DNA from: UBA4615 sp044368415
Lineage (GTDB): Bacteria > Pseudomonadota > Gammaproteobacteria > Burkholderiales > Burkholderiaceae_E
DNA: 64,000 nt
Assembly: GCA_044368415.1 (NCBI GenBank)
Contig: JBIPLJ010000004.1
Span: 65,997-129,996 of the forward strand
Direction of reading: 5' to 3'
In this document: positions 25,509 through 35,571 of the stretch, piece after piece
Position numbering within the stretch: position 1 is the first letter of the stretch
Layout: each line of letters begins with the position of its first letter
Notes under the pieces: model-generated
What the model saw: the letters and a program-made list of their open reading frames with translations, nothing else
What the model was told of the DNA's origin: nothing
Database searches by the model: none
Translations under genes and position numbers: made by a program

Positions 25509-26384
25509 ATGCATCCTCTTGCCCTTCCAGCAGACGACCTCCTGCGAATCGTAGCCGAAGCCCGCCGTTCGCTTGCCTTTGCCTGGGATATACGGACTGA
25601 GCTGCTGGCGTTGGCCTCGGGCCCCGGCGCCACGGGCATGCGGGCAGAGGACGGGCACGAGGCTCGCGCGGCAGTGCCCGAGGCCATCCCGGACGGCGCG
25701 CTTGCCCGTGCCGGCCTGCTCTCCGGTGGCCGGCTGCGGGTCAGCGTGAGCATGCGCCGCAGCCAGGTCTTCGTGACCGACCCGGCCGGTCCGGACGCGA
25801 TCGATGCCGTCACGCCCCAACTGCTGCAGCTCGCCCGGCAGGCCTGGGGCGTGCCCGACGTGCTCCTCGACCCCTACTGCGGAAGCGGCGAGGTCGCGCT
25901 GTCCACCGAGGCGCCGCTGCGGCTGATGCTCGACCGCGATCCACGGGCGCTCGCCTTCGCCGACCTGAACCGCGTCCTCAACGGCATCCCCGAATCGCGT
26001 ACGCTCCTCGGCCTCGCCGACCTGCGGATGGGCCTGCCGCGACTCGCGCTCGCCGCACTGTCGGGCACGGTAGTCTGCGTCGCGATGCTGCCGCCCGACG
26101 CCCGGGACGGCAACGAGCGCTCGCTGCAGCAGGCCGCCCTCGACGCGATCGCGGCCGCCCGCCGGACGATGCCGCGCACGGCACGGCTGCGCGCGCTGAT
26201 CGGTATGGTCGGGGCGCCGCGGGCCGACCATGACGGGCACGACCTGGCCGGGCACGCTGCCGCAGCGTTCGGTGCCAATCGCGTGCGCTGGAGCGTCATC
26301 GAGCCCGGGTCGACCGGCTGGGTCGACGTGCGAGCCGAGGCGGGCGAGGGCTCGTACGGCACGCTCGCCGTCGAGCTCGACTGA
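25509..26384 (+). CDS. Putative class I SAM-dependent methyltransferase-like protein
   Basis: A 291-residue protein from ATG 25509 (GAGAG upstream). ATG 25479 or GTG 25440 would lengthen it. An Ala/Leu-rich N-terminal part contains GGRLRVSVSMRRSQVFVTDP. At about residue 118 VLLDPYCGSGEVALS resembles SAM motif I of RNA or DNA methyltransferases of the UPF0020 type, followed by an acidic motif II region LMLDRDPRALAFADLNR. A catalytic NPPY/DPPY is not seen; the corresponding area reads CVAMLPPDARDGNE. It is encoded alone, downstream of a CRP-like site. The methyltransferase fold is likely but the substrate and activity are unknown. Confidence 0.55.
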   Translation: MHPLALPADDLLRIVAEARRSLAFAWDIRTELLALASGPGATGMRAEDGHEARAAVPEAIPDGALARAGLLSGGRLRVSVSMRRSQVFVTDPAGPDAIDAVTPQLLQLARQAWGVPDVLLDPYCGSGEVALSTEAPLRLMLDRDPRALAFADLNRVLNGIPESRTLLGLADLRMGLPRLALAALSGTVVCVAMLPPDARDGNERSLQQAALDAIAAARRTMPRTARLRALIGMVGAPRADHDGHDLAGHAAAAFGANRVRWSVIEPGSTGWVDVRAEAGEGSYGTLAVELD

Positions 26385-26436
26385 CGGCCGGACCGGCGCT
26401 GCGGCCGGTCACGTCCACGCAGGCGGCCGCCGTACA

Positions 26437-27312
26437 ATGGTGCATCTACCTCGCGGAGCGTCCACCCTGAGCAGCTATCCCGTCCGTCGTCTCGGCATCG
26501 ACCTCGATACGCCCTTCCCGGTCCGCTGGAACGGCGGAGACGCCTTCCGCTCGGCGCTGTTTAATGCGCTGTCGATGAGCTTCCCGGTCGGCGAACAGAG
26601 CTTCATCGACTCGTTGGGGCGCGGGCTGGCCGCGCTGACGCTCGAGCGACGAGCGGCCTTCGCCGACGAGGTGCGCGGTTTCATCGGCCAGGAGGCGACC
26701 CACCGCCACCTGCATACACGCTTCAACGCGATCCTCGAAGCCCAGGGCCAGCACAACACCGTCGGGCCGCGTGCGCAGCGGCGCTTCGAGCGCCATGCCG
26801 GTGTCGACCTGCGCAACCTGGTGGCCGGCACGGCCGCGGTCGAGCATTTCACCGCCGTCTTCGCCGACTGGCTGTTGCGCCATCCGGAGGCCCTCGAGGG
26901 CGCCGAGCCGCGGATGCGGCTGCTGTGGGAGTGGCACAGCGCCGAGGAGGCCGAGCACCGCTGCACGGCCTTCGACATGTACACGGCGCTGGGCGGTACA
27001 CAACGGTGGCGGGTGCGCGTGTTCCGCTACGTCACCCTCACCTTCCTCGCCGACATCGGGCGCCAGACGCTGCGCAACCTCTGGGACGACGGCGCGCTGT
27101 TCCGGATGTCGACCTGGCGCAGTGGCGCGAGCTTCCTGTTCTCACGCAAGGGCTTCATCCGGGGCAACGTCGCGGCCTGGCGCGCTTACACGCGGGTGGA
27201 CTTCCATCCTTCGCAGGGCCCGGGCGAGCTGGGCGCGCGCTGGCTCGCCGAGCATGCGGACGACTACGCGGTGGTGGGCGACTCCCGCATCATCCAGGCC
27301 ATGTCGGGATAG
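26437..27312 (+). CDS. Predicted metal-dependent hydrolase (PF10118-type, ferritin-like helical)
   Basis: A 291-residue, mostly helical protein of the predicted metal-dependent hydrolase family COG3687. Candidate metal ligands are in SFPVGEQSFID, FIGQEATHRHLHTRFN, GTAAVEHFTAVFADWL and EWHSAEEAEHRCTAFDMY, a spacing of Glu/His pairs reminiscent of di-iron carboxylate proteins. The C-terminal part has aromatic and Arg-rich helices ending DSRIIQAMSG. Biochemical function is not established for the family. ATG 26437 lacks a strong ribosome site. A GTG follows immediately. Confidence 0.8.
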   Translation: MVHLPRGASTLSSYPVRRLGIDLDTPFPVRWNGGDAFRSALFNALSMSFPVGEQSFIDSLGRGLAALTLERRAAFADEVRGFIGQEATHRHLHTRFNAILEAQGQHNTVGPRAQRRFERHAGVDLRNLVAGTAAVEHFTAVFADWLLRHPEALEGAEPRMRLLWEWHSAEEAEHRCTAFDMYTALGGTQRWRVRVFRYVTLTFLADIGRQTLRNLWDDGALFRMSTWRSGASFLFSRKGFIRGNVAAWRAYTRVDFHPSQGPGELGARWLAEHADDYAVVGDSRIIQAMSG

Positions 27313-27317
27313 CGCGA

Positions 27318-27612
27318 GCCGGCAACCCACTCGTGCAGTCGCAGCGCCTCGATCCGCGCGAGCGCGCTGGAGGCCGCGAGCAGATCGCGGTTGTGCGCTG
27401 CGTTTTCCGCGGCGGACGTCGTCGGCCGCGAGTGAGGAGGCGTCGGTGAGGAAGCCGCGCCCGAGCGGGCTGTCCGGCACGAAGCCGATGCCGTGCTCGC
27501 GCAGCACCGGCAGCAGTGGCTCGACGTCACGGCTCCACAGTGAACACTCGGTCTGCACCGCGGCGATGGGATACACGGCCTGCGCGCGCCGCCGTCGTTC
27601 GACGCCACCACG
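27318..27612 (-). pseudogene. Fragment of an aldo/keto reductase
   Basis: On the minus strand, AVYPIAAVQTECSLWSRDVE and GIGFVPDSPLGRGFLTDAS are clear aldo/keto reductase sequence (the region after the catalytic half of the barrel). Near 27420 the frame shifts and continues as ENAAHNRDLLAASSALARIE. The first half of the enzyme, with the catalytic Tyr and Lys, is absent, since the sixA gene occupies that place. Only about 100 of 330 residues remain, so this is a remnant squeezed between two intact convergent genes. Confidence 0.75.
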
Positions 27613-27632
27613 GCGCCTCACTACGCTCGCGC

Positions 27633-28097
27633 TCAGCGCAGCAACTCGGGCGACAGCACCGCCTTGAGCCTGACTGTTGCGCTGCCCCCGTCGCCCTTGT
27701 CCCAGCCGAACCACCACAGTGCGCCCTTCGCGAACGGCCACGGGTCGTCGCGGCCGGCGAGCAGACGCGCGGCGACCTCCCCGATCCACGGTCCGTGACC
27801 GACCACGACCACGACGCCGTCCCGTCCCGATGGCCAGCCGGCGACGGCGAGCACGGCGTCGACATCGGCCTCAGGCCCGAGGGCGTCGACCGGTTCGACG
27901 ACGAGGCCGAGCGCCTCCGCGGTCTGCATCGTGCGCCGCGACGGACTCGACAGGACGGTGACCGCCTCGTCACCGAGCTGTCGCCTCAGCCATGCACCCA
28001 CCGCGGCTGCGTCCTTCGCACCGCGCGACGTCAGACGGCGGGCGGCATCGGGACTGCCGTCCTCGGCGAGCGCATGACGCCACAGGATCAACTCCAT
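27633..28097 (-). CDS. sixA: Phosphohistidine phosphatase SixA-like
   Basis: A 154-residue histidine phosphatase. The nucleophile motif is LWRHALAED (RHA in place of RHG, as in SixA). SSPSRRTMQTAEALGL is the second conserved region and VVVVGHGPWIGEVAARLL holds the second catalytic His. It ends with VRLKAVLSPELLR. In E. coli SixA dephosphorylates the nitrogen phosphotransferase protein NPr. Short cytosolic homologues of this kind are common in Proteobacteria. The gene stands alone between the reductase fragment and benE. Confidence 0.85.
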   Translation of the reverse strand: MELILWRHALAEDGSPDAARRLTSRGAKDAAAVGAWLRRQLGDEAVTVLSSPSRRTMQTAEALGLVVEPVDALGPEADVDAVLAVAGWPSGRDGVVVVVGHGPWIGEVAARLLAGRDDPWPFAKGALWWFGWDKGDGGSATVRLKAVLSPELLR

Positions 28098-28189
28098 CGA
28101 TCAACTCCAGGTCGATTCCGGTCGCAGGCGACCAACAGCGAACGGGTCCGTGACCCACTGCGCATAGGACGAGCTTATCCGACGCCGCG

Positions 28190-29416
28190 CTAGAAAGCGG
28201 CGCGCGGCCGCCATGCCAGCAATGCCGCCACCCCGAACACCACGCCCCAGAACGCCGAGCCCACGCCCCACAGCACCACGCCCGACGCGGTAACCAGGAA
28301 GGTCACCACGGCCGGTTCGCGCTCGTCGTCGTTCGAGACCGCAGCGAGCAGGCCGCGGCCGATCGTCGGCAGCAGCGCGAGGCCGGCGACGGCGATCACC
28401 ATCTCGCGCGGCAGGGCCGCGAAGAGCGCCGCGAGGGGACCCGCGAAGGCGGCCATCGTCAGGTAGAAGCCGCCGGCGCAGGCGGCCGACACCCAGCGCC
28501 GACGCGGGTCGGGATGCACGTCGGGCGCCATGCACAGCGCGGCGCTGATCGCTGCGAGATTCAGCGCAAACGCACCGAAGGGCGCGAGCACCAGCGTGGC
28601 CACACCGGCGATCGTCAGCAGGCGCGAGATCGGCGCATCGCCATAGCCGGATGCTCTGAGCACCGCAACGCCGGGCAGGTTCTGCGAGGCCATGGTGACG
28701 ACGAACAGCGGCAGTGCGACGCCGAGCAGGGTCGACACCGAGAACGCCGGCGGCCATGCGAGTGGCACGACGGATGCGGCGGCGGCCGCAGCCGGTGCGC
28801 CCGCCAGCCCCGGCGGCCCGAATGCCAGCCCCGGCCCCGCGAACACCGCGACCAGACCCGCGACCAGCGTCGTCGGCACCGCCCAGCGCGGCGAGACGCG
28901 GCGCGCGACGAGAAAGGTCGCGAGCATCGGAGCGACGATTGCGGGCGCGCTCGCGAGGCCACCGAACGCATCGAGCCCGAAACGCAGCAGCACGCCCGCC
29001 AGCAGCGCGCTCGCGATCGACATCGGGATCCGGCCCATCCAGCGCTCGAAGAGCCCGCTCGCGCCGGCGGTGGTCAGCAGCACCGCGCAGGCGAGGAACG
29101 CGCCGATCGCCTCGGGCAGCGGGACACCTGGCAGGCTGACGGCAAGCAGGGCCGCGCCCGGCGTCGACCAGGCGGTCACCACCGGAATCCGCAGCCACAG
29201 GCTCGGCAGCAGTGTCGTGAGTCCCATGCCGAGCGCGAGCGCGGCGGTCATCGTGGCGAGCTGCGCGGCGTCGAGCCCCATCGCGCGACCGGCCTGTACG
29301 ACGATCGCGTACGAGCTTGCGAAGCCGACCAGCACGCAGACGAATCCGGCGACGACCATCGGCAGGACACCTCCGGATGAGGTGCCGCCGGGCATGGACG
29401 CACCGGACCCGGCCAT
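28190..29416 (-). CDS. benE: Benzoate/H+ symporter BenE family transporter
   Basis: A 408-residue inner-membrane protein with about 11-12 hydrophobic segments. Family features include FASSYAIVVQAGRAMGLDAA, IPVVTAWSTPGAALLAVSLP, FVVTMASQNLPGVAVLRASG and FGAFALNLAAISAALCMAPD, which match the BenE group. E. coli YdcO and Acinetobacter BenE belong here. Benzoate uptake is shown for some members only. It would fit the aromatic-degradation genes in this region, but no benzoate genes are adjacent. It ends 10 nt before prfC on the same strand. Confidence 0.88.
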   Translation of the reverse strand: MAGSGASMPGGTSSGGVLPMVVAGFVCVLVGFASSYAIVVQAGRAMGLDAAQLATMTAALALGMGLTTLLPSLWLRIPVVTAWSTPGAALLAVSLPGVPLPEAIGAFLACAVLLTTAGASGLFERWMGRIPMSIASALLAGVLLRFGLDAFGGLASAPAIVAPMLATFLVARRVSPRWAVPTTLVAGLVAVFAGPGLAFGPPGLAGAPAAAAAASVVPLAWPPAFSVSTLLGVALPLFVVTMASQNLPGVAVLRASGYGDAPISRLLTIAGVATLVLAPFGAFALNLAAISAALCMAPDVHPDPRRRWVSAACAGGFYLTMAAFAGPLAALFAALPREMVIAVAGLALLPTIGRGLLAAVSNDDEREPAVVTFLVTASGVVLWGVGSAFWGVVFGVAALLAWRPRAAF

Positions 29417-29426
29417 CGCACGCGCC

Positions 29427-31037
<1,611 letters not shown>

Positions 31038-31100
31038 GCGCGCGGCGAAGTGTATCAGCCGGGGCGGGCAGCGCCCTGCGCGGGCCTGGTGGCGGCGTCC

Positions 31101-32123
31101 TCAGCGCCCGATCGCCTGCTCCGGCGAGAACGCCGGCCCGTGGATGATCCGGTCGAAGTAGGACGCCCAGGCGGGCGAGCCGACCGGCCACTGCGCGAGG
31201 AACTCGCGCTGCCAGCGCGGCGCATCGAAGCACACCGGCAGCAGCGCCACCCAGGCGCCGGCGACCCGCAGCTGCGTCAGCACCGGATGCGGCGAGGGCG
31301 TGGTGGCGACCCGCGTAATGAGCCCAGCCGCATCGCCGTTGAAGTTCGGCATGCCGGCCGCGCCGTTGTTGACGACGCATCCCTCGCGCCCGGAGTCGGT
31401 CGGCATGCGGCGCAGCGCCGGCAGACAGGTGTGGGTGCTCGCGAAGAGGTCGACATCCGCCGCCTCGAACATCGTGTCCAGCCAGGGCCGCTGGGCCGGA
31501 TCGTCCAGCGCGGCCACATCGAAGCGCCAGCCGGCCAGCGACTCGGCGTCGCCATGCACGACGCCCACCCGGCAGTCGGCGACCCGATAACGCGCGAGCA
31601 TCGGCAGGCTTGCGATGCGCGCGAGCAGTTCGGGGTGGCGCGCGGCGGTGGCCTTGAGCCGGGCGTGGATCAGGTTCGAGCGCTCGACGACGCCCGCATC
31701 CACGCTCGGCGGATACGCGCAGCCGCAGCCCGCGTCGTCGCCCGGCGTGTCGAGCTCGGCCTCGACGTTGCCGAGCAACGCGTCGCGGGCCAGCACGCGC
31801 CGGTTGATCTCGGTGAACGCCGTGTCGTCGACGTCGAACCAGTTGAAGTCACCGTTGAAGCACAGGGTGGGTGCAGGCGCATCGGCGCGCGTCTCGGTGC
31901 GGACCATCGCCTCGATCGCGTCGAGCGCGGGGACGTTGCCGTAGAGTCCGCCGATGACATAAAGCGTCTCGGCCTCGCGGGTGTGGGCGCGCGCGATGGC
32001 CTGCGCACCGTACCGGTAACGCAGCGGGCAGACGCGGCCCGGCGTGTCGTCGGCGTGGCTCGCCGCGCCGGTGTTGGGCGGGAGGATGGTGGTCATCGAG
32101 GTCGGGGGGGGCACGGCGGTCAT
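31101..32123 (-). CDS. Calcineurin-like metallophosphoesterase coupled to a PhnDEC-type transporter
   Basis: 340 residues. Motifs of the binuclear metallophosphoesterase fold can be followed: VIGGLYGNVPALDAI (position of DxHG), CFNGDFNWFD (GD), LLGNVEAELD (in place of GNHE), VGVVHGDAES and FASTHTCLPAL (GHTH-like). Several residues differ from the classic consensus. The ATG at 32123 overlaps the stop of the ABC ATPase gene by 4 nt, making it the fourth gene of phnD-phnE-phnC. It could release phosphate from an ester brought in by the transporter. No signal peptide is seen, so it should be cytosolic. Another in-frame ATG lies at 32096. Confidence 0.72.
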   Translation of the reverse strand: MTAVPPPTSMTTILPPNTGAASHADDTPGRVCPLRYRYGAQAIARAHTREAETLYVIGGLYGNVPALDAIEAMVRTETRADAPAPTLCFNGDFNWFDVDDTAFTEINRRVLARDALLGNVEAELDTPGDDAGCGCAYPPSVDAGVVERSNLIHARLKATAARHPELLARIASLPMLARYRVADCRVGVVHGDAESLAGWRFDVAALDDPAQRPWLDTMFEAADVDLFASTHTCLPALRRMPTDSGREGCVVNNGAAGMPNFNGDAAGLITRVATTPSPHPVLTQLRVAGAWVALLPVCFDAPRWQREFLAQWPVGSPAWASYFDRIIHGPAFSPEQAIGR

Positions 32124-32881
32124 TTCAGCAGTCCTCGGAGTCGGTCGGGCGTGCCGGCATCGACGGCCACGTCGGCCGCCACGGTGCCGTGCCGAAGCGC
32201 GATCGCCCGATCGGCGAGACGCGGCAACAGGTCGAGATCGTGCACCACGCAGACCAGCGTGGCACCGCGCTCACGCGCGACGTCGGCGAGCAGGGAGGCG
32301 ATCGCGTCGGCGGCATCGGCGTCGAGGCTGGCGGTCGGCTCGTCCGCCAGCAGCAGGGGCGCCCCCTGATGCAGCGCGCGGGCAATGGCCACCTTCTGGC
32401 GCTCGCCGCCGGAGAGCGTGTCGGTGCGCCGCCCGCCGGCCCCGCCCAGCCCCACCCTCGCCAGGGCAGCCTGCGCCGCGTCGCGCTCCGGCACCGGCCA
32501 GCGGCGCAGCCAGGTCCACGGCGACGGATGGCGGGCGGCCCCGCCGATCAGCACGTTGTCCAGCGCACTGAGCCGGCCCACCAGGTGCAGGCCCTGGTGG
32601 ACCTGCGCGACACGCGCGCGCAGGGCACGCAGCACCTCGCGGCGGTGGGCATCGGCCAGATCGGTGCCGAGCACACACAAGCGCTCGCGCGGCAGTCGAC
32701 CGAATCCGCCGAATCCGGTCAGCGCGCGCAGCAGCGTCGACTTGCCGGCGCCGTTGCGCCCCACCAGCGCGACGCGCTCGCCCACCGAGACGCTCAGCGC
32801 GACATCGCGCAGCAGCACCTGCGCGCCGGCCTCGATCCGAAGCCCCCGGGCCTCGATCACCGCCTGCGCGCCGGCGATCAC
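32120..32881 (-). CDS. phnC: Phosphonate-type ABC transporter ATP-binding protein (PhnC-like)
   Basis: A 253-residue ABC ATPase with Walker A ALVGRNGAGKSTLLRALTGF, Q-loop RVAQVHQGLHLVGRLSALDN, signature TLSGGERQKVAIARAL, Walker B LLLADEPTASLD and switch CVVHDLDLLPRLADR. The LSALDNVLIG pattern after the Q-loop is typical of PhnC. The GTG start overlaps the permease stop (GTGA), with a perfect GGAGG upstream. It energises uptake of phosphonate, phosphite or a phosphate ester; the true ligand is set by the binding protein. Confidence 0.88.
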   Translation of the reverse strand: MIAGAQAVIEARGLRIEAGAQVLLRDVALSVSVGERVALVGRNGAGKSTLLRALTGFGGFGRLPRERLCVLGTDLADAHRREVLRALRARVAQVHQGLHLVGRLSALDNVLIGGAARHPSPWTWLRRWPVPERDAAQAALARVGLGGAGGRRTDTLSGGERQKVAIARALHQGAPLLLADEPTASLDADAADAIASLLADVARERGATLVCVVHDLDLLPRLADRAIALRHGTVAADVAVDAGTPDRLRGLLK

Positions 32882-33819
32882 ACCAGCCTCCGGCGCACCG
32901 CGCGGCTCAGTGCGTCGAAGGTGGTGACCATCGTGACGATCGCCAACAACAGCGTAGCGAGCCGCCCCCACTGGAAGAGGCTCATCGCCTCGGACAGCAG
33001 CAGGCCCAGGCCCCCCGCGCCGACCAGGCCCAGGATGGTGGAATCGCGCAGGTTGAACTCCCAGACGTACAGCGTCTGCGAGACGAACTGCGGCAGCACC
33101 GCGGGCCAGACACCCAGGAAGAACACCTGTGCCGGCGTGGCGCCGGTGGCCCGAACCGCATCGACCGGCTGCATGTCCAGCGACTCGATGGCCTCTGCGA
33201 GCAGCTTGCCCAGCGTCCCCGCCGAATGCGCCGCCACCGCGAGGATGCCTGCGGTGGCCCCCAGCCCGACGATGCCCACGAAGAGCAGGCCGAAGACCAG
33301 TGTGTGGATCGAGCGCAAGCCATCGAGCACGCCCTTGGCTCCCCAGGCGAGCGGTCGCGGCGCATGCAGGCTGCGGGCGGCCAGCAGGCCGAGCGGCAGC
33401 GCGAGCAGCGCAGCCAGCACGGTGCCCAGCGTGGCGATGCGCAGCGTCGTCCACAGGGCGCGGCCGACGCCCTGGAGGTAGCGCCGCTCCGTGGCTCGCT
33501 GGTCCTCGGTCCGCAGCACCCGGCCGTCGGCATCGCGGACCTGTAGCGCCGGGTCGCCGAACCACAGCCGCAGGAAGCTCGGCTGCGACATCTCTGACAG
33601 CGTGCGCTCGAGGTTCTTCCAAGGCTTGCGCCCCAGGCCGAGCTCGTCCTCGGCCGCCAACGTCCACAGGCTGGCAAACACCAGCAGCGCCGCGGCCGCC
33701 AGCAGCGCGGGGAGCACGATGCGACGCGGGGTCGGCACGCCGCGGGCCGCCGTCGGCGAGGCCGCGCTCGCGACGCCGGCCGCGATCGGCGCCGCCCCGT
33801 CGGTCGGCGGCGAGCTCAC
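32878..33819 (-). CDS. phnE: Phosphonate-type ABC transporter permease (PhnE-like)
   Basis: A 313-residue inner-membrane permease. An N-terminal helix (RIVLPALLAAAALLVFASLW) is followed by a periplasmic stretch with FLRLWFGDPAL, then the BPD transmembrane domain beginning LWTTLRIATLGTVLAALLAL. The ATPase-contact loop is AIESLDMQPVDAVRATGATP, and NLRDSTILGLVGAGGLGLLL is the PhnE family signature. The GTG start overlaps the phnD stop by 4 nt. Confidence 0.9.
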   Translation of the reverse strand: MSSPPTDGAAPIAAGVASAASPTAARGVPTPRRIVLPALLAAAALLVFASLWTLAAEDELGLGRKPWKNLERTLSEMSQPSFLRLWFGDPALQVRDADGRVLRTEDQRATERRYLQGVGRALWTTLRIATLGTVLAALLALPLGLLAARSLHAPRPLAWGAKGVLDGLRSIHTLVFGLLFVGIVGLGATAGILAVAAHSAGTLGKLLAEAIESLDMQPVDAVRATGATPAQVFFLGVWPAVLPQFVSQTLYVWEFNLRDSTILGLVGAGGLGLLLSEAMSLFQWGRLATLLLAIVTMVTTFDALSRAVRRRLV

Positions 33820-34715
33820 TTGGGAGACAGCTTCCCGGTGGCGAGGCCCGCGTCGCGGATCGGCCGGTAGAAGGCATCGTCCTTAGCGACGAATCCGGTG
33901 TAACGCGGCGGCAGGAGCTCGGGGCGGCGTCCCAGCTCGGGACCGACCGCGGCCAGGGCCGCGCGCAGGCGTGCCACGAAGGCGGCGTCCCGCGCCAGCT
34001 CAGCGCGCACCGCCACCGCGTCGTTCGGTAGCGGGTCGGAGGTCCAGAAGACGACGCTGTCGGCCGCCTTGATCAGGCCTTCGGCGATCATCGCGTCGCG
34101 GTTTCGGTTGTAGTCGGCACCGGCATCGATCTCGCCGCGCGTGACCTGCATCTCGATGGCCTGGTGCTTGGTGTAGAGCACCCGCCCCAGGTAGGTCTCG
34201 GGGTCGATGCCGCTCTTCTGAAAATGGTGGAACGGAATCAGGTAGCCGGAGGTGGAGCCCTTGTCACCGAAGGCGAACGTACGGCCCTTGAGGTCCGCGA
34301 TGCGCCGGATGCCCGACTTCGGGTGGGTGACCATGATCGCAAAGTATTCGGGCTTGCCGTCATATAGGATCGACGCGACCGCCTGCGCGCCGGCCACGTG
34401 GTTGGCGAGCACGTAGCCCCATGGGCCCATCAGCGCGATGTCGGTCTCGCCGGCGGCCAGCGATTTGGCCAGGCCCTCCCAGGTGTCGACGGTATAGAGC
34501 TTCACCGGGCGCCCGAGCCGGCGGGACAGGTGTTCGGCCAGCGGGCGATAGGTCGCGTCGTTCTTCTCCTTGTCGGGTTGGTAGAGCCCGACGCCGAAGC
34601 GCAGCACCTCGTCGGCGGCACGCGCCGCGCCGAGTGCCGCCGGTCCAACGGACAGGCCGGCGGCGGCCCGAGAGAGCAACGACAGGAGGGTGCGGCGCGA
34701 CGTCGGGGCGGGCAT
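33816..34715 (-). CDS. phnD: Phosphonate-type ABC transporter substrate-binding protein (PhnD-like)
   Basis: A 299-residue periplasmic binding protein. The N-terminus TSRRTLLSLLSRAAAGLSVG has two arginines like a Tat signal. The mature part begins with LRFGVGLYQPDKEKNDATYR and contains ETDIALMGPWGYVLA, FAFGDKGSTSGYLIPFHHFQ and EIDAGADYNRNRDAM, which line the phosph(on)ate pocket in PhnD/PtxB/HtxB proteins. No C-P lyase genes are nearby, so the ligand may not be a phosphonate. ATG 34715 has only GAG upstream. The open frame continues upstream without protein-like sequence. Confidence 0.88.
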   Translation of the reverse strand: MPAPTSRRTLLSLLSRAAAGLSVGPAALGAARAADEVLRFGVGLYQPDKEKNDATYRPLAEHLSRRLGRPVKLYTVDTWEGLAKSLAAGETDIALMGPWGYVLANHVAGAQAVASILYDGKPEYFAIMVTHPKSGIRRIADLKGRTFAFGDKGSTSGYLIPFHHFQKSGIDPETYLGRVLYTKHQAIEMQVTRGEIDAGADYNRNRDAMIAEGLIKAADSVVFWTSDPLPNDAVAVRAELARDAAFVARLRAALAAVGPELGRRPELLPPRYTGFVAKDDAFYRPIRDAGLATGKLSPK

Positions 34716-34951
34716 GAGAGGGCTCGGCAGCAAGGAGGGGGCGGCAGACGCGGCGGGTGCCGCGCACCCGGCGCCTGCGGCGGCCATGATGATAGACGCC
34801 CAGGCACCGGCGTCCTTACAGCGAGGCTGTCGCCCGCCCGCCGGCGAGCGTTCCGGCGATGCGGGATAATCCGTCGGTCCGGCGATCGCTGCGGCATCGG
34901 CCGCGCTACCTGCCGCCGCCTGCCACTGCACCGGCCGCCCCCGGAGACCCC

Positions 34952-35500
34952 ATGACCCGCCACTGCAGACGATCCCTGATGCGCGGCGCGCTCGTCGCGC
35001 TCGCGGCCCTGGCCGCCTCTGCCGCGGCGGGGACGGCGCACGCGCAGGCCGGCACCGACGGCGCGCAGCGCCGCCCCTGGCCGCCCGGACGCCCAACGCC
35101 TCCGCTCGCCCTGCCGGCCTGGGAGGGCGCACCCTGGCGCCTGGAGGACCAGCGCGGCCAGGTGGTGGTGCTCAACTTCTGGGCCAGCTGGTGCGAGCCC
35201 TGCCGCGCCGAGATGCCCTCGCTCGAGCTGCTCGCGCAGCGCCACGAGCGCGACCGGCTGCAGGTGATCGCGGTGAACTTCCGCGAGACCGACGCCGCGA
35301 TCCGTCGCTTCCTCGGCACGATGCCGCTGACGCTGCCGGTGCTGCGCGACGCCGACGGCGGCGTCGCAAAGGCCTGGGGCGTTCGCGTCTTCCCGAGCAC
35401 CGCGGTGATCGGCCGCGACGGCCGCGCCGCCTTCATGGTGACCGGCGAGGTCGACTGGACGGGTCCAGACGCCCGCCGGTGGATCGCCGCCGTGCTGTGA
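34952..35500 (+). CDS. TlpA-family thiol:disulfide oxidoreductase
   Basis: A 182-residue secreted or membrane-tethered thioredoxin-like protein. The signal is MTRHCRRSLMRGALVALAAL with a stretch ending in AHAQA. The redox motif is WASWCEPCRAEMPSLELL (Cys about 80 and 83), with GVRVFPSTAVIGRDG containing the cis-Pro. The ATG at 34952 follows CCGGAG. Such proteins reduce periplasmic disulfides, for example in cytochrome c maturation. Here it is divergent from phnD and stands 71 nt before a transglutaminase-like gene, so its partner is not evident. Confidence 0.88.
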   Translation: MTRHCRRSLMRGALVALAALAASAAAGTAHAQAGTDGAQRRPWPPGRPTPPLALPAWEGAPWRLEDQRGQVVVLNFWASWCEPCRAEMPSLELLAQRHERDRLQVIAVNFRETDAAIRRFLGTMPLTLPVLRDADGGVAKAWGVRVFPSTAVIGRDGRAAFMVTGEVDWTGPDARRWIAAVL

Positions 35501-35571
35501 CGCGGGCGCGCCCCAGCCCCCCTTTCCCTCGAATCCCGAATCACGTTCTGCAACCAAGCCAGGAGCCATCC

